Below, one piece after another: positions 24,560 through 32,425 of a stretch of DNA of 46,625 nucleotides. This DNA is from Candidatus Onthovicinus excrementipullorum (GTDB lineage: Bacteria > Bacillota > Clostridia > Oscillospirales > Acutalibacteraceae): NCBI GenBank assembly GCA_018712345.1, contig DVHG01000021.1, forward strand, positions 1 through 46,625, read 5' to 3'. Below the pieces are notes generated by a model, which worked only from the letters and a program-made list of their open reading frames with translations, had not been told where the DNA came from and searched no databases. The translations under genes and the position numbers were made by a program. Positions within the stretch are counted from its first letter, which is position 1, and each line of letters opens with the position of its first letter.

Positions 24560-25459
24560 ATGTTTGATAAAAATAAAGTGAAGCTGGGGATCGCCCCCAT
24601 CGCGTGGACCAATGACGATCTCCCGGACCTGGGAAAAGAGAATACGTTTGAGCAGTGTGTCAGTGAGATGGCGCTGGCCGGCTTTACCGGCTCTGAGGTG
24701 GGTAATAAGTACCCGAAGGACCCTGAGGTGCTGAAAAAGGCGCTGGACCTGCGCGGGATTGAGATCTGTAACCAGTGGTTTTCCTGCTTCCTCATCACCA
24801 AGCCGTTTGAGGAGGTGGAGCGGGAATTCCGCGCCCAGCTGGCATTCCTGAAAGCCATGGGTGCTAAGGTGATCGGTGCGTCCGAGCAGAGCTACAGTGT
24901 GCAGGGGCAGCAGAACACTCCGATTTTCGGCCACAAGTATGTGATGAATGACGCGCAGTGGGAGACCTTCTGCAGCGGCATGAACCGCTTGGGCCGGATC
25001 GCGAAAGAGGAGTACGGGATCGCCCTTACCTTCCATCACCACATGGGTACGGTCGTTCAGGACCCGGATGAAGTGGAGCGCATGATGGAGAACACGGATC
25101 CCGCGTATGTGAGCCTGCTGTATGATACCGGTCATTTTGCATACTGCGGCGCAGATCCGCTGGAGATGGTGAAAAAATACGTGGGCCGTATTAAGCATGT
25201 CCATTTAAAGGATATCCGCCCGGAGGTCGTGGAGCGGGTGCGGCAGGAAAACCTGAGCTTTCTGGACGGCGTACGCCTGGGTGCGTTTACCATCCCGGGC
25301 GACGGATGCATTGATTTTGACCCCATCTTCAAGGTGCTGGAGGACGCGGGCTACGAGGGCTACATGCTCGTGGAGGCGGAACAGGACCCGGCAAAGGCCA
25401 ATCCGCTGGAATATGCGATCCGCGCGCGGAAATTCATTGCGGAAAAGACGGGGCTGTAA
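24560..25459 (+). CDS. iolE: Inosose dehydratase
   Basis: This 299-residue TIM-barrel enzyme of the xylose isomerase-like (AP endonuclease 2) superfamily dehydrates 2-keto-myo-inositol to 3D-(3,5/4)-trihydroxycyclohexane-1,2-dione. The opening LGIAPIAWTNDDLPDLG is characteristic of IolE. Metal-site segments TFHHHMGT, YDTGHF and KHVHLKD appear in order along the barrel. GGAAAGGAGAGG precedes the ATG. It lies 29 bases after iolG, and a hairpin separates it from iolJ. Confidence 0.92.
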   Translation: MFDKNKVKLGIAPIAWTNDDLPDLGKENTFEQCVSEMALAGFTGSEVGNKYPKDPEVLKKALDLRGIEICNQWFSCFLITKPFEEVEREFRAQLAFLKAMGAKVIGASEQSYSVQGQQNTPIFGHKYVMNDAQWETFCSGMNRLGRIAKEEYGIALTFHHHMGTVVQDPDEVERMMENTDPAYVSLLYDTGHFAYCGADPLEMVKKYVGRIKHVHLKDIRPEVVERVRQENLSFLDGVRLGAFTIPGDGCIDFDPIFKVLEDAGYEGYMLVEAEQDPAKANPLEYAIRARKFIAEKTGL

Positions 25460-25464
25460 AAGCG

Positions 25465-25493
25465 GCGCCGCGCATAGCGCGCGGCGCTCTTTT
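25465..25493 (+). terminator. Intra-operon hairpin between iolE and iolJ
   Basis: GCGCCGCGC (25465-25473) pairs perfectly with GCGCGGCGC (25479-25487), and TCTTTTC follows. It could act as a partial terminator or an mRNA-processing boundary that lowers iolJ expression relative to the upstream genes. Confidence 0.55.
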
Positions 25494-25522
25494 CAGAACG
25501 GATTAAAAAGGAGCGATGAACA

Positions 25523-26368
25523 ATGGCGTTGGTACACATGAAGCAGCTGCTCCGTCAGGCACAGGCGGAGAACAGAGGATGCGGCGCTTTCAGTGTGGGG
25601 AATATGGAGATGGTCAAAGGGGCGATCCAGGCGGCAGAGGAGCTGAACACCCCCATCATCCTTCAGATCGCCGAGGTGCGGCTGAAGCATTCCCCGCTGC
25701 ATCTGATGGGGCCGATGATGCTTCAGGCGGCGCGGGAGGCCAAAGTGGATGTGGCAGTGCACCTGGATCATGGCCTCACACTGGATACGGTGCGCAGGGC
25801 ACTGGAGCTGGGTTTTACCTCCGTAATGCTGGACGCCTCTACGCTGCTGTTTGAGGAGAATGTGGCGGCGGTGCAGGAGGTCGTGGCGCTTGCGAAGCAG
25901 TACGGTGCCACCGTTGAGGCGGAGTTGGGACTGGTGGGCGGCAGTGAGGACGGTTCCTCCGACCACGGCGTTCGCTGCACGGATCCCGGTGACGCGGCAG
26001 AGTTTGTCCGTCAAACGGGGATCGACGCACTGGCCGTGGCCATCGGTAACGCCCACGGCAACTACCCCGTCGCGCCGCATCTGGCCTTTGATGTGCTTGA
26101 GCAGATTCAGCAGCGGGTGGAGATCCCGCTGGTCCTGCACGGCGGCAGCGGCATCACGGACAGGGACTTCCAGCGCGCCATCTCGCTGGGCATCCGAAAG
26201 GTGAACATCGCCACGGCCAGCTTTAACAGTCTGGTGGCCAGTGTGGAGCGCTACATGGCCGGGGCGGAGAAGCACAATTATTTTGACCTGAGTACAGCGA
26301 TGGTGCAGGGCACCTGTGAGAATGTCAAGCGCCATATTCAGGTGTTCAATCAGCCGTATCAGGGATAG
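25523..26368 (+). CDS. iolJ: 6-phospho-5-dehydro-2-deoxygluconate aldolase (class II)
   Basis: This 281-residue zinc-dependent aldolase of the FbaA family cleaves 2-deoxy-5-keto-gluconate 6-phosphate to dihydroxyacetone phosphate and malonate semialdehyde. Catalytic D82 and zinc ligand H83 lie in HLDHG at 80-84. A second zinc His is in GNAHGNY and a third in LHGGSG. The family also contains fructose- and tagatose-bisphosphate aldolases; the iol context decides the assignment. AAAGGAG precedes the ATG. It is the last gene of the operon. Confidence 0.85.
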   Translation: MALVHMKQLLRQAQAENRGCGAFSVGNMEMVKGAIQAAEELNTPIILQIAEVRLKHSPLHLMGPMMLQAAREAKVDVAVHLDHGLTLDTVRRALELGFTSVMLDASTLLFEENVAAVQEVVALAKQYGATVEAELGLVGGSEDGSSDHGVRCTDPGDAAEFVRQTGIDALAVAIGNAHGNYPVAPHLAFDVLEQIQQRVEIPLVLHGGSGITDRDFQRAISLGIRKVNIATASFNSLVASVERYMAGAEKHNYFDLSTAMVQGTCENVKRHIQVFNQPYQG

Positions 26369-26415
26369 GGTAAAACCTGCGGCGGGCAGTGCCCCGCATT
26401 TATCCATGAAAAACA

Positions 26416-26485
26416 GGCAGGGTGTCCAATGACAACGGAACTATTCCGTTTGCCATTGGGCACCCTGCCGCTTTGTCTTTTACGC
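26416..26485. terminator. Bidirectional terminator between iolJ and the truncated regulator
   Basis: GGCAGGGTGTCCAATG (26416-26431) pairs with CATTGGGCACCCTGCC (26454-26469), with an inner stem ACGGAAC/TTCCGT. Read on the minus strand it is followed by GTTTTTC; on the plus strand by GCTTTGTCTTTT. It serves both convergent units. Confidence 0.8.
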
Positions 26486-26486
26486 G

Positions 26487-26951
26487 TTAATCCGCCAATT
26501 TGATGCTCAAGAAGCTCTTTTTCACTTTTGCGGCGTATTGCAGCTCATAGACACTTTCCCCGCTGTGCATAGCCGTCCAGATAGCATCCATCTCCTTTTT
26601 CAGGCTCTCCTCATCCGCGTACCATCCGAGGATCACGGTGTTATCGCCCCAGAAGGAGGTCTTATCCACGCCGTACAGGGCACAGCTGGGCACGCCCTTG
26701 GCCCGCGACCATATGTGGGAGGCCCGGATCGTCAGACAGCGGACGATCTCTTTCCCGTCGTATGTCTTGATCATGATGCTTCCGGCAGAGGAGGCCGGCC
26801 GTGTCCCTCCCGCGCAGTCGCTCTTCCCGTAGACAAGCGTGTCCAGGGAGACGTTCAGCCGCTCTGAGAGCAGGAGCATCTTCTCCATCTCAGGGTATCC
26901 GGCGCCAGATTCCAATTTAGAAATGGTTTGCCTTAAAACCTGAAGTTCCAT
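26487..26951 (-). pseudogene. 5'-truncated XRE-type regulator
   Basis: The 154-residue frame starts in the middle of an HTH_3 domain: LRQTISKLESGAGYPEMEKM equals the second half of the usual SRQAISKWESG...YPDIEKL pattern. The first 25 or so residues, including helices 1 and 2, are missing. The C-terminal 100 residues (IMIKTYDGKEIVRC onward) look like a ligand or sensor domain I cannot name. The sequence upstream of the first codons changes abruptly to very AT-rich DNA, and there is no ribosome binding site, so the promoter and N-terminus appear to have been lost when the neighbouring foreign segment arrived. A protein could still be made from ATG 26951, but it would not bind DNA normally. Confidence 0.6.
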
Positions 26952-26969
26952 ATGAAAATTTATAATATT

Positions 26970-27623
26970 TTATTCTTCTATTAAGCAAGGAACACTAGAA
27001 GAATTATTTAAGTTGAATCCATTCAAAATATAATTGTCATAACCAAATTTAAATTCTTGTTCATATAAATTTCCTAATAAATCTTTAAATCTTATTTTAA
27101 ATTTAACAAAATTAATAACTTTTCCATCATTGTCTTTCGGAATTTCTTTTACAATGCTGAATGTTACACATTCTTTAGGCAAAGCAAAATATTGACTAAG
27201 ATAATCATATATAAAATAACTGTTCTCTTCTTCGTTTAATGTTTCAAAGTAATTGTTTAATCCCTTTCCCATGGGGTATATCATTATGTTTGACGCCGAT
27301 TCTTTTCCAATATTTATTAAGCCTATCACTAATTTTATTTGCTCAGAACCATTATGAGTTATTTTTTCAATTTTAGAATCATCTAAAATCAAGTGAAAAT
27401 AAGGAATTAAATTAGAACGACTATTTAATTGCATAAATATTTCGTCTATTTCTCTTTCTTGTCGGCGTATTTTTTCTTTTTCAATTTCAAATTCTCGCAT
27501 TTTTTCTCTATATAAATTATTTTGTTTATTATTTTTCTTACTTGTAGTTGACGAAAATATTAAAGACAGTGCCGCAATAATTATAGGTAGCCAATCATGT
27601 AAGAATTTTATCATATTTCCCAT
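26970..27623 (-). CDS. AT-rich foreign gene: membrane-anchored coiled-coil protein
   Basis: This 217-residue protein has one N-terminal transmembrane helix (about 10-25, WLPIIIAALSLIFSS). A highly charged coiled-coil segment follows (about 40-65, Glu/Lys/Arg-rich), then a beta-rich cytoplasmic or external domain. I do not recognise the family. Its codons are overwhelmingly A/T-ending, in strong contrast to every neighbour, which marks recent transfer. Proteins of this layout (short anchor, coil, beta domain) occur as single cargo genes in phage or defence islands, but nothing here proves such a role. AAGGAG lies about 12 bases before the ATG. Confidence 0.7.
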   Translation of the reverse strand: MGNMIKFLHDWLPIIIAALSLIFSSTTSKKNNKQNNLYREKMREFEIEKEKIRRQEREIDEIFMQLNSRSNLIPYFHLILDDSKIEKITHNGSEQIKLVIGLINIGKESASNIMIYPMGKGLNNYFETLNEEENSYFIYDYLSQYFALPKECVTFSIVKEIPKDNDGKVINFVKFKIRFKDLLGNLYEQEFKFGYDNYILNGFNLNNSSSVPCLIEE

Positions 27624-27728
27624 AAGTTGTTTTTTCTCCTTTTCTTTAGGATTTTCTTAGCAAATCAGTCTAAAAAAGAGGACCGCGGCTGCCGGTTTAC
27701 GTGCAGATGCGGCCCTCTGAAGTTCTGT

Positions 27729-28457
27729 TTATTTCCCAATCTGATTCTGGATCATGCTGCGCACCCTTTCAGGCAGCTCTTTGAACTCCTCCTTGGAGAG
27801 GGATTTGACGTCGATCGGCTCAAAGATCGTCACCTTGAACTTGCCGGGCTTCATTTTGATCCCGCCGTTGGCCTCCATGATGCGGTAGGTGCCGTCGATG
27901 CACACGGGTACAATCGGGCATCCGCACTTTTGGGCGATCTTGAATGCGCCATGCTTGAACTCGCCCACTGTGTCACTTCGGGAACGTGTCCCCTCGGGGA
28001 AGATGACCATGGAGTAGCCGTTTTTAATATTCTCCGCCGTCTCATTGAGCGCCTTTACGGCGTTGCGCGGGTTTTCCCGGTCAATAAACACGCAGTGCAG
28101 GTACTTCATCCATGTGCGCAGGATGGGGTACTTGAGCGCCTCTTTCTTGGCAACGAGGCCATGCGGGGCGTCCATACCGGTGATCATCGCTGGGACATCG
28201 TACATCCCCTGATGGTTTGGGGTAAAGAGGACCGGCGTATCCTTTGGGATGTTTTCAACGCCGTGGACCTCCATTTTTGCACCACCGGCCTTCATCATCC
28301 GGCGCGCCCACTTGTAGATAATGCGCTGAATATACTTGTCGCGCTCCTTGATGCGGCCCTTTTTGGTCAGATACCACATATAGATATTGCTTGGCGTCAT
28401 CACAATCAGATAGCCGACAAAGTAGAGCAGCCAGAAAAATGTGTGGATATAGATCAT
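27729..28457 (-). CDS. plsC: 1-acyl-sn-glycerol-3-phosphate acyltransferase
   Basis: This 242-residue membrane-associated acyltransferase makes phosphatidic acid by adding the second acyl chain to lysophosphatidic acid. It has an N-terminal hydrophobic segment (3-25), the catalytic HX4D as NH82QGMYD87, the phosphate-binding FPEGTRSRS at 153-161, and a further conserved VPVCIDGTYR. It is transcribed leftward, downstream of and co-directional with the lipoprotein gene, with a terminator between them. PlsC is essential in many Firmicutes, and some species carry several paralogues; the sequence alone does not say which this is. Confidence 0.9.
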   Translation of the reverse strand: MIYIHTFFWLLYFVGYLIVMTPSNIYMWYLTKKGRIKERDKYIQRIIYKWARRMMKAGGAKMEVHGVENIPKDTPVLFTPNHQGMYDVPAMITGMDAPHGLVAKKEALKYPILRTWMKYLHCVFIDRENPRNAVKALNETAENIKNGYSMVIFPEGTRSRSDTVGEFKHGAFKIAQKCGCPIVPVCIDGTYRIMEANGGIKMKPGKFKVTIFEPIDVKSLSKEEFKELPERVRSMIQNQIGK

Positions 28458-28514
28458 GTAGCGGATCCCTCCAATGGGTTTGATTGTTGTATCTATGATA
28501 TCATAGAACGGCGC

Positions 28515-28547
28515 AAAAAAACAGGGAGAAACCGAAATTTCTCCCTG
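28515..28547 (-). terminator. Terminator of the lipoprotein gene
   Basis: Read on the minus strand, the stem CAGGGAGAAA / TTTCTCCCTG is followed by a run of seven T residues. It lies 28 bases past the stop at 28576. Confidence 0.85.
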
Positions 28548-28575
28548 AAAATTTGCGGTAAAGGCAGCCGAGCCG

Positions 28576-29763
28576 CTATCCCTGAATCAAAAAGTTCGCG
28601 CTGATGCACCAGTGATCGGACGTATAGGAGCTGCCGGTTTTCTGATTGTGGATGGTGAAGCTCTGCGCCTTGAGCGCGCCGCCGTAAAAGATAAAGTCGA
28701 TCGGGCGGCCGCTGGTATATTCGCCCCATCCGTGGTAAGTGGGCATATTGGCGGCGTTCGGATTGACGTCGGAGGCGCTCTTATATCCCGTCTCAAGCAG
28801 TACGGTGCAGGCGGCGCCGTTTACATACTGATTGAAGTCCCCGGTGATCACTGTCGTCAGATTGCCGCCATACTTCCTTGCAAGCTCTTGGGCCTTTTGG
28901 GCGATCAGTTCACCACCCAGATTCTGCGCCGCGGTACTCACATTGTCCAGATGAGTGTTCAGGTGTGCATAGGTAAAGCCGGTCTGCTTGTTCTTCAGCA
29001 CCACGTACGAACACACGCGGTTGCAGCCGGCACCCGGATACTTGCTCATGACGTCAGGCGTCTCGGAGATCCAGAAGGTGTCGCTTTCAATCAGGCTGTA
29101 TTTATCCTTCAGGTAGAAGATTCCGCTCATTTCGCTCTCTTTTTCATTTTTATCGCCACCGCGCTTTACGCCGTAGTAGGCGTAGTCGGGCGCGCTCTCC
29201 GCAAGCTTTTCAACCCAGTCGCTGTTGATCTCCTGGACGCCCATCGAATCCGGCGCCAGATCTTTCAGTTCCTCCGCAAACAGATTCACACGGGTGCTGC
29301 TTGCAGTTCCCTGCCAAAAGCTGCCCCACGGGGCCGCCGTGTTATAGCTGGCGATGCGCAGATGGGTGTTGTCAAATGTCGGCGTACTGCCGCCTGTGTT
29401 GCCACTGCCAGTGTTGCTGCCACTGCCTGTGTTGCTGCCACCGCCTGTGTTGTTGCCGCCGCCTGTGTTGCTGCCGCCGCCCGTGTTGCTGCCGCCGCCC
29501 GTGTTGTTGCTGCCGCCACCGGCGGTACCGCCCTGCTGCTGGCCTCCGCCGCCCCCAGCCTGGGACGGCGTCTCGCCGGTTGAACCATCCGGCACCTGAG
29601 ACGGATTTGTCGGATCGGACGGATCCAACACCGTGACTGCGCCGGTGCTCTCGCCCGGCCGGGTGGAAGACTCCGGCCCGGTGTCATTCCCACACGCCGT
29701 GAAGCTGAAGAGCGCGACTGCGGACATGCTCAGCGCCAGAATTTTCATAAAACGACTTTTCAT
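28576..29763 (-). CDS. Endonuclease/exonuclease/phosphatase-domain lipoprotein
   Basis: This 395-residue exported lipoprotein has a signal peptide ending in the lipobox FTAC with acylated C24. A low-complexity, Gly/Ser/Asn/Thr linker spans about 30-130. An EEP-fold domain (about 133-395) has LRIASYN, the catalytic glutamate in VQEINSDW, NTHLDN, TGDFNQ and the final DHW. EEP enzymes cleave phosphodiesters (DNase I-like, sphingomyelinase, phosphatase), using a metal held by the Glu and Asp. As an outer-surface lipoprotein on a long flexible tether it could degrade extracellular DNA or phosphorylated lipids; which of these is unknown. The ribosome binding site is AGGAGGT. Confidence 0.85.
   Translation of the reverse strand: MKSRFMKILALSMSAVALFSFTACGNDTGPESSTRPGESTGAVTVLDPSDPTNPSQVPDGSTGETPSQAGGGGGQQQGGTAGGGSNNTGGGSNTGGGSNTGGGNNTGGGSNTGSGSNTGSGNTGGSTPTFDNTHLRIASYNTAAPWGSFWQGTASSTRVNLFAEELKDLAPDSMGVQEINSDWVEKLAESAPDYAYYGVKRGGDKNEKESEMSGIFYLKDKYSLIESDTFWISETPDVMSKYPGAGCNRVCSYVVLKNKQTGFTYAHLNTHLDNVSTAAQNLGGELIAQKAQELARKYGGNLTTVITGDFNQYVNGAACTVLLETGYKSASDVNPNAANMPTYHGWGEYTSGRPIDFIFYGGALKAQSFTIHNQKTGSSYTSDHWCISANFLIQG
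29388..29523 (-). repeat. Tandem codon repeat encoding a GGGSNT linker
   Basis: Imperfect 15- to 18-base units code for repeated GGGSNT/GSGSNT blocks between the signal peptide and the EEP domain of the lipoprotein. The near-identical DNA units are prone to slippage, so the linker length could vary between strains. Confidence 0.8.
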
Positions 29764-29827
29764 GTAAATCTACCTCCTGTTTTTTAGCTGACTCTATTGA
29801 AAAAGAGTGTAAGTACTGAACTGTGTA

Positions 29828-30164
29828 TTATTGCTTTTCCCCGGCGCCGTGTTCACCTTTTGTCCGGATGGATGCCAGATGCCTCCGGGCCAGCGCGCGC
29901 ATTTCAATTACGATGTCTCCGTCCGATTCCACATAGGTACCGCGCTTTTTTGTCCCCGGGCGGCAAGCTCTTTAAACAGCAGGATTGCGGCGCCGCACAC
30001 GGCCGCACCGGCCAGAATGATAAAAAATAAGGGGATCCGGCATGTCAGCCAGTCGCCGGAGCGCAGGGGGAGCGTAAAGGATATGTAATACTCACCCCAA
30101 ACAGCTGGACGAGAAAAATAACAGATGTAGCACGGCTGAGTTTTTTCTTTGTATCAATTATCAT
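29828..30164 (-). pseudogene. Small membrane-protein gene with two frameshifts
   Basis: From ATG at 30164 the minus strand reads MIIDTKKKLSRATSVIFLVQ and reaches a stop in one frame. The reading continues sensibly in a second frame (YYISFTLPLRSGDW, RIPLFFIILAGAA) and then in a third (GTKKRGTYVESDGDIVIEM, ending GAGEKQ stop at 29828). Both breaks fall at GGGG runs, and adding one G at each restores a single frame of 113 codons. The product would be a protein of about 112 residues with two transmembrane helices and a charged cytoplasmic tail, family unknown. It may be a decayed gene or a pair of homopolymer sequencing errors. Confidence 0.55.
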
Positions 30165-30477
30165 ATTTTTTATCACAACCGCCCCCAAAATCAATATGAA
30201 ATATATAAAATTATTGTATCAGACGCAGGGGAGGAAATCAACAGTGTTTCTCAAATCCGGCCAGTGCGGGCCTGTTTTTGTGTATTTTGTACGGAAACGC
30301 AGGGAGGACTTTGGCAAAGGTCTGCCGTGCCTTGCCCATCTGCCGCCCAATATGATAATATATAATATAAAAGGAAACGACAGGGCTGAAATATGCGCCT
30401 GATTGCTTTGGGCAGTAACCGGGGCGCACGTCCAATTGACCGATTTTTGCCGTACCAAATTTTTTTCAAAATAATTG

Positions 30478-30506
30478 TTGCATTTGCCGGAAATGTGTGG
30501 TATGAT
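30478..30506 (+). promoter_or_regulatory. Promoter of the S10 ribosomal super-operon
   Basis: TTGCAT (30478-30483) and TATGAT (30501-30506) are 17 bases apart, with an AT-rich upstream element (AAATTTTTTTCAAAATAA). It is the best promoter before rpsJ, and it leaves a leader of about 260 bases. Upstream, 30165-30477 contains only AT-rich tracts and no supported gene. Confidence 0.65.
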
Positions 30507-30671
30507 ATTTGAGCGTGCTTATGGGATAAGTGCGCAGTCATGCGTTGATGCGGGAGGTGGCCGCCCTCAGAGGCGGGGAATTTCCGCGGAGTATGTCCGA
30601 TTTTAAAACCGGGCGATCAATACCGGGATGCCTGCTGTCAGTGCGTCCCCGGACGTTTTGGAATGCTGTAC

Positions 30672-30694
30672 CCGGAAATATTTTTCCGGTTTTT
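30672..30694 (+). terminator. Attenuator-like hairpin in the S10 leader
   Basis: CCGGAAA (30672-30678) and TTTCCGG (30683-30689) form a short stem followed by TTTTT, inside the untranslated leader of rpsJ. In some bacteria ribosomal protein L4 controls the S10 operon through such a leader; whether that applies here is inference. Confidence 0.45.
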
Positions 30695-30773
30695 AATTTG
30701 CCCGTTGGTGCACACCCGGGTGAGTGTACAAATTTTCAAAACGAATGCCCGCCAATTTCAAGGAGGCAGAACA

Positions 30774-31085
30774 ATGGCAGTCAAAGAAAAAATCCGTATC
30801 CGGCTCAAGGGCTATGATCACAACCTTGTGGACAAGGCAGCAGAAAAAATCCTTGAGACCGCACGCCGCACAGGCGCTCAGGTATCCGGCCCCGTGCCGC
30901 TTCCGACGGAGAAGGAGATCGTCACGATTCTCCGCGCGGTGCACAAGTACAAGGATTCCCGTGAGCAGTTTGAGCAGCGCACCCACAAAAGGCTTATCGA
31001 CATTCTCAGGCCCTCTAACAAAACTGTTGAGGCTCTGACAGGTCTTGAGCTTCCCGCCGGCGTTGAGATTGAGATTAAGCTCTGA
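30774..31085 (+). CDS. rpsJ: 30S ribosomal protein S10
   Basis: This 103-residue small-subunit head protein also serves as NusE in transcription antitermination. It opens with [20 protein letters not shown] and has the conserved [11 protein letters not shown] near 80-90. AGGAGG (30761-30766) fixes ATG 30774; the longer open frame upstream is the leader. It is the first gene of the super-operon. The usual upstream translation-factor genes (fusA, tufA) are absent from its immediate left. Confidence 0.97.
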   Translation: MAVKEKIRIRLKGYDHNLVDKAAEKILETARRTGAQVSGPVPLPTEKEIVTILRAVHKYKDSREQFEQRTHKRLIDILRPSNKTVEALTGLELPAGVEIEIKL

Positions 31086-31149
31086 TCCCGATGCCGAAAG
31101 GTCAAGTTGGCCGCATGGTCAACCAATAACCGAATAGGAGGAAAAATAC

Positions 31150-31785
31150 ATGCAAAAAGGTCTTATTGGCAAGAAAATCGGTATGACGCAGATTTTCGAC
31201 GAGAGCGGCAAGGTCGTTCCCGTAACCGTCGTAGAGGCGGGCCCGTGTGCGGTCATCACCAAGAAGACGGCTGAAAACGATGGCTATGAGGCTGTTCAGC
31301 TCGGCTTTGGCGATGTCAAGGCACAGCGCGTCAACAAGCCCATGAAGGGCCACTTCAAGAAGAACGACGTCGCTCCCAAAAAGGTTCTCCGTGAGTTCCG
31401 TTTCAAGGATTGCTCCGGTTTCAACAGCGGCGACATTCTCAAGGCTGATGTCTTTGCGGCTGGCGATATTGTCGATGTCGTCGGTACCAGCAAGGGTAAG
31501 GGAACGGCCGGCGCGATCAAGCGCTGGAACTTCGCCCGCCTGAAGGAATCCCACGGTACAGGCCCTGTGGCCCGTCATGCCGGTTCCCTGGGTGCGTGCA
31601 GCGATCCGTCCCGCGTCTTCAAGGGCAAAAAGCTCGCCGGCCACCTGGGCCACGAGCGCGTCACCATTCAGAATCTGACAGTAGTCAAGGTGGATGCCGA
31701 AAACAACCTTATCGCCATCAAGGGTGCCATCCCGGGCCCGAAGGGCGGAGTTGTAGTCATCGCTGACGCAGTCAAAAAAGCGTAA
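31150..31785 (+). CDS. rplC: 50S ribosomal protein L3
   Basis: This 211-residue early-assembly protein of the large subunit reaches toward the peptidyl-transferase centre. It has the opening GLIGKKIGMTQIFDESG and the conserved central loop around HGTGPVARHAGSLG. TAGGAGG lies 7 bases before the ATG. It is followed by rplD after 16 bases. Confidence 0.97.
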   Translation: MQKGLIGKKIGMTQIFDESGKVVPVTVVEAGPCAVITKKTAENDGYEAVQLGFGDVKAQRVNKPMKGHFKKNDVAPKKVLREFRFKDCSGFNSGDILKADVFAAGDIVDVVGTSKGKGTAGAIKRWNFARLKESHGTGPVARHAGSLGACSDPSRVFKGKKLAGHLGHERVTIQNLTVVKVDAENNLIAIKGAIPGPKGGVVVIADAVKKA

Positions 31786-31801
31786 GGAAGGAGTGTAACA
31801 A

Positions 31802-32425
31802 ATGCCAACAGTAGCAGTTTTTGATATGAGCGGCAAAAAGGTTTCCGATCTTGCGCTGAAAGACGACATTTTCGGAATTACTCCGAGCGCTCCCGCGATG
31901 CATATGATGGTCGTCAACTATCTGGCGAGCCAGCGTCAGGGCACACAGTCCACTCTCACCCGTTCAGAGGTGAGCGGCGGCGGTAAAAAGCCCTGGAGGC
32001 AGAAGGGCACAGGCCGTGCCCGTCAGGGTTCCACCCGTTCTCCGCAGTGGACGCACGGCGGTATCGCGCTCGGCCCCAAGCCGCGTGATTATCGCTTCTC
32101 CGTGAACAAGAAGATCCGCCGCCTGGCTATGAAGTCGGCCCTCTCCACGAAGGTCGCGGGCGGGGAGATGATCGTTCTCGATAAGCTGGCGTTCGATGAG
32201 ATCAAGACCAAGCAGATGGTCAAGGTCCTTGACAGCCTGGAGACGGGCAAGAAGGTGCTCATCGTTCTCCCGGAGAAGGATGATGTCGTTTACCGCAGCG
32301 CACGCAACATTGCAGGCGTTCGCACCACGCTGGTCGGCCAGCTGAATGTCTATGACATTCTCAACTGCGATACGATCATCGTGCTCAAGGATGCCGTTTC
32401 CAAGATTGAGGAGGTGTACGCATGA
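31802..32425 (+). CDS. rplD: 50S ribosomal protein L4
   Basis: This 207-residue protein lines the peptide exit tunnel with its extended loop (KKPWRQKGTGRARQGSTRSP near 61-80). In Escherichia coli L4 also represses its own operon by binding the S10 leader, which is notable given the hairpin at 30672-30694. Its stop overlaps the rplW start (ATGA). Confidence 0.97.
   Translation: MPTVAVFDMSGKKVSDLALKDDIFGITPSAPAMHMMVVNYLASQRQGTQSTLTRSEVSGGGKKPWRQKGTGRARQGSTRSPQWTHGGIALGPKPRDYRFSVNKKIRRLAMKSALSTKVAGGEMIVLDKLAFDEIKTKQMVKVLDSLETGKKVLIVLPEKDDVVYRSARNIAGVRTTLVGQLNVYDILNCDTIIVLKDAVSKIEEVYA

Noticed and set aside
27627-28604. Plus-strand 325-residue frame across plsC
   Set aside because: It is antisense to plsC, which has intact NHxxxxD and EGTR motifs.
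29388-29523. Possible CRISPR-like tandem repeats
   Set aside because: The units are in-frame codon repeats without unique spacers, inside a coding gene.
28612-29636. Plus-strand frames, one Cys-rich, across the lipoprotein repeat linker
   Set aside because: The Cys/Leu/Pro repeats are the complement of the GGGSNT codons. There is no start signal, and the minus-strand gene is clear.
30196-30541. Several short frames before the S10 promoter
   Set aside because: They are mutually overlapping, without ribosome binding sites or recognisable sequence, and lie in an AT-rich promoter region.
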